From Desulfobulbaceae bacterium UBA2213 (lineage in GTDB: Bacteria; Desulfobacterota; Desulfobulbia; Desulfobulbales; Desulfocapsaceae), in contig DCUN01000169.1 in the NCBI GenBank assembly GCA_002327225.1, forward strand, positions 1 through 6,349: a DNA stretch of 6,349 nt, given 5' to 3'. Positions 5,895-6,349 of this stretch are shown piece after piece. Numbering within the stretch: position 1 is the first letter of the stretch; the number at the start of each line of letters is the position of its first letter. The notes below the pieces were generated by a model. That model was not told the DNA's origin and ran no database searches. It saw only the letters and a program-made list of their open reading frames with translations. The position numbers and the translations under genes are program-made.

Positions 5895-5917
5895 ATGCTG
5901 CTCAAAGTTGACAGCAT
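5895..5917. repeat. Dyad upstream of the permease gene, candidate regulator site
   Basis: ATGCTG (5895-5900) and CAGCAT (5912-5917) are perfect 6-base inverted arms separated by 11 bases, about 72 bases upstream of the permease GTG. The spacing resembles dyads bound by LysR-type regulators, but no such gene is in the window. No convincing sigma70 promoter was found for the permease between here and 5960. Confidence 0.3.
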
Positions 5918-5930
5918 CACACGATAAAGG

Positions 5931-5960
5931 TAAGCCGCTGTAAAAAAACAACATGGCCAT
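5931..5960 (+). repeat. 30-base direct repeat, copy 1
   Basis: Copy 1 matches 6287-6316 at 28 of 30 positions: the first 18 bases (TAAGCCGCTG, then TAAAAAAA) and the last 8 (ATGGCCAT, a palindrome) are identical. The only differences are C for T at base 19 and C for A at base 22. Identity stops sharply on both sides. It lies 120 bases upstream of the small gene at 6081 and upstream of the permease gene on the other strand. Confidence 0.85.
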
Positions 5961-6020
5961 CCAAAAGTCAAGCCGCCAGTGCATCTCTTGCATCTTTCAT
6001 TTGGACTTTCTTCTACCTTT

Positions 6021-6046
6021 CAGGTATTCAATAAACAGATTACCTG
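6021..6046. repeat. Inverted repeat upstream of the 72-residue protein gene
   Basis: CAGGTA (6021-6026) and TACCTG (6041-6046) are perfect inverted arms with a 14-base AT-rich spacer, 35 bases before the ATG at 6081. It could be a regulator site or a leader hairpin. A TGATATATT extended -10 look-alike at 6057-6065 is too close to the ribosome site to be the promoter, so the promoter of this gene is not identified. Confidence 0.3.
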
Positions 6047-6080
6047 TATTTCGTGCTGATATATTCCCAGGAGTAAAACC

Positions 6081-6299
6081 ATGCAGACAAACGTTACCGT
6101 CTTCAGCCCCTACCCTTTTGTTATTGGTGAAAAAATAAACATCTCACAGGGGCCTCGTCATGGCGACTGGATAGTGACAGGGGTTGATGACAAAAATGTC
6201 ACCCTGCAATGTCCTGTCAGTGGCAAAGAGTTTTCCTGGGCCCGCTTCTGTTATACACTTGAGACAAAAGTTCAAGAGTGGCCGAATAAGCCGCTGTAA
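6081..6299 (+). CDS. Small conserved-looking protein of unknown function (72 aa)
   Basis: This 72-residue soluble protein has no signal peptide or membrane segment. The ATG at 6081 has AGGAG seven bases upstream. The sequence has a compact beta-rich look: F-V-I-G-E-K-I-N-I (13-21), the block G-P-R-H-G-D-W-I-V (24-32), V-T-L-Q-C-P-V-S-G-K-E-F-S-W (40-53) and R-F-C-Y (55-58). The dense Gly, Pro, Trp and Cys positions look like a conserved family. I have an impression of similar hypothetical proteins in Desulfobacterota but cannot name a domain. C44 and C57 might bind metal or form a disulfide; two cysteines alone do not make a zinc finger. The last codons and stop (AAG-CCG-CTG-TAA) lie inside the second 30-base direct repeat. 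A possible further gene follows on the same strand beyond the window. Confidence 0.8.
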   Translation: MQTNVTVFSPYPFVIGEKINISQGPRHGDWIVTGVDDKNVTLQCPVSGKEFSWARFCYTLETKVQEWPNKPL

Positions 6300-6316
6300 A
6301 AAAATAAAATGGCCAT
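6287..6316 (+). repeat. 30-base direct repeat, copy 2
   Basis: This is the partner of 5931-5960, with two differences in 30 bases. It begins 13 bases before the end of the small gene and supplies its last three sense codons and TAA stop. The remaining part is an A-rich stretch and the palindrome ATGGCCAT. The two copies are 356 bases apart, in the same orientation. Confidence 0.85.
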
Positions 6317-6336
6317 TTAATTGTCCAGAACGGCAT

Positions 6337-6342
6337 AAGGAG
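6337..6342 (+). promoter_or_regulatory. Shine-Dalgarno of a gene probably starting just past the window
   Basis: AAGGAG is followed by exactly seven bases (CCGTAAC) to the window end, so a start codon at about base 6350 is predicted. If so, the next gene lies 50 bases after the small gene, possibly in the same operon. Confidence 0.45.
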
Positions 6343-6349
6343 CCGTAAC

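Noticed and set aside
5608..5943. Plus-strand 111-codon frame opposite the permease gene, ending in Lys-Pro-Leu-stop like the 72-residue protein
   Set aside because: Composition (His, Gln and Lys rich) is that of an antisense frame. The shared ending comes from the 30-base DNA repeat; alignment further upstream is not convincing, so a degraded second copy of the small gene is not claimed.
5953..6138. Plus-strand 61-codon frame starting within repeat copy 1
   Set aside because: It overlaps the well-supported gene at 6081 in another frame, has no ribosome site, and the same ATG in copy 2 closes after three codons.
5931..6349. Integron gene cassette or CRISPR array explaining the repeated 30-mer
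   Set aside because: There are only two copies, spaced 356 bases apart with a gene between. The repeat lacks attC-type inverted core sites, and no integrase or cas gene is present.

Overview
The window reads as ordinary chromosomal DNA of a Gram-negative bacterium. The proteins most resemble those of sulfur-cycling Desulfobacterota (Desulfobulbales-like lineages). That placement is inference from remembered protein similarity and gene style (outer-membrane-type lipoprotein, TauE/SafE permease, response-regulator cyclase). No taxonomic marker gene is present. Six complete genes and one partial gene are supported. No rRNA, tRNA, transposase, phage gene or CRISPR array was seen.

Layout from left to right. 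(1) 1-816 (+): the C-terminal part of dxs, the first enzyme of the MEP isoprenoid pathway, cut by the window edge. (2) 817-1055: a convergent gap holding a clear intrinsic terminator for the opposite-strand gene and an odd leftover open frame. (3) 1056-1535 (-): a small lipoprotein of unknown function. (4) 1673-3130 (-): gabD-type succinate-semialdehyde dehydrogenase, with a candidate promoter whose spacer carries an inverted repeat. (5) 3131-3452: a 322-base divergent intergenic region. (6) 3453-3686 (+): a YbcJ-like S4-domain RNA-binding protein without a visible Shine-Dalgarno. (7) 3723-4781 (-): a receiver domain fused to a class III nucleotide cyclase, with its own promoter and a leader containing a terminator-like hairpin. 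(8) 5026-5823 (-): a TauE/SafE-family membrane permease. (9) 6081-6299 (+): a 72-residue conserved-looking protein of unknown function. Two nearly identical 30-base direct repeats lie on either side of it; the second contains its stop codon.

The genes do not form an obvious single system. Each seems to have its own promoter and end signals, and orientations switch often. The most interesting items are the 30-base direct repeats around the small gene, the hairpin with alternative pairing in the cyclase leader, the dyad inside the gabD promoter spacer, and the receiver-cyclase fusion with class IIIb-like active-site residues. I found no convincing evidence of a wholly new biological system.
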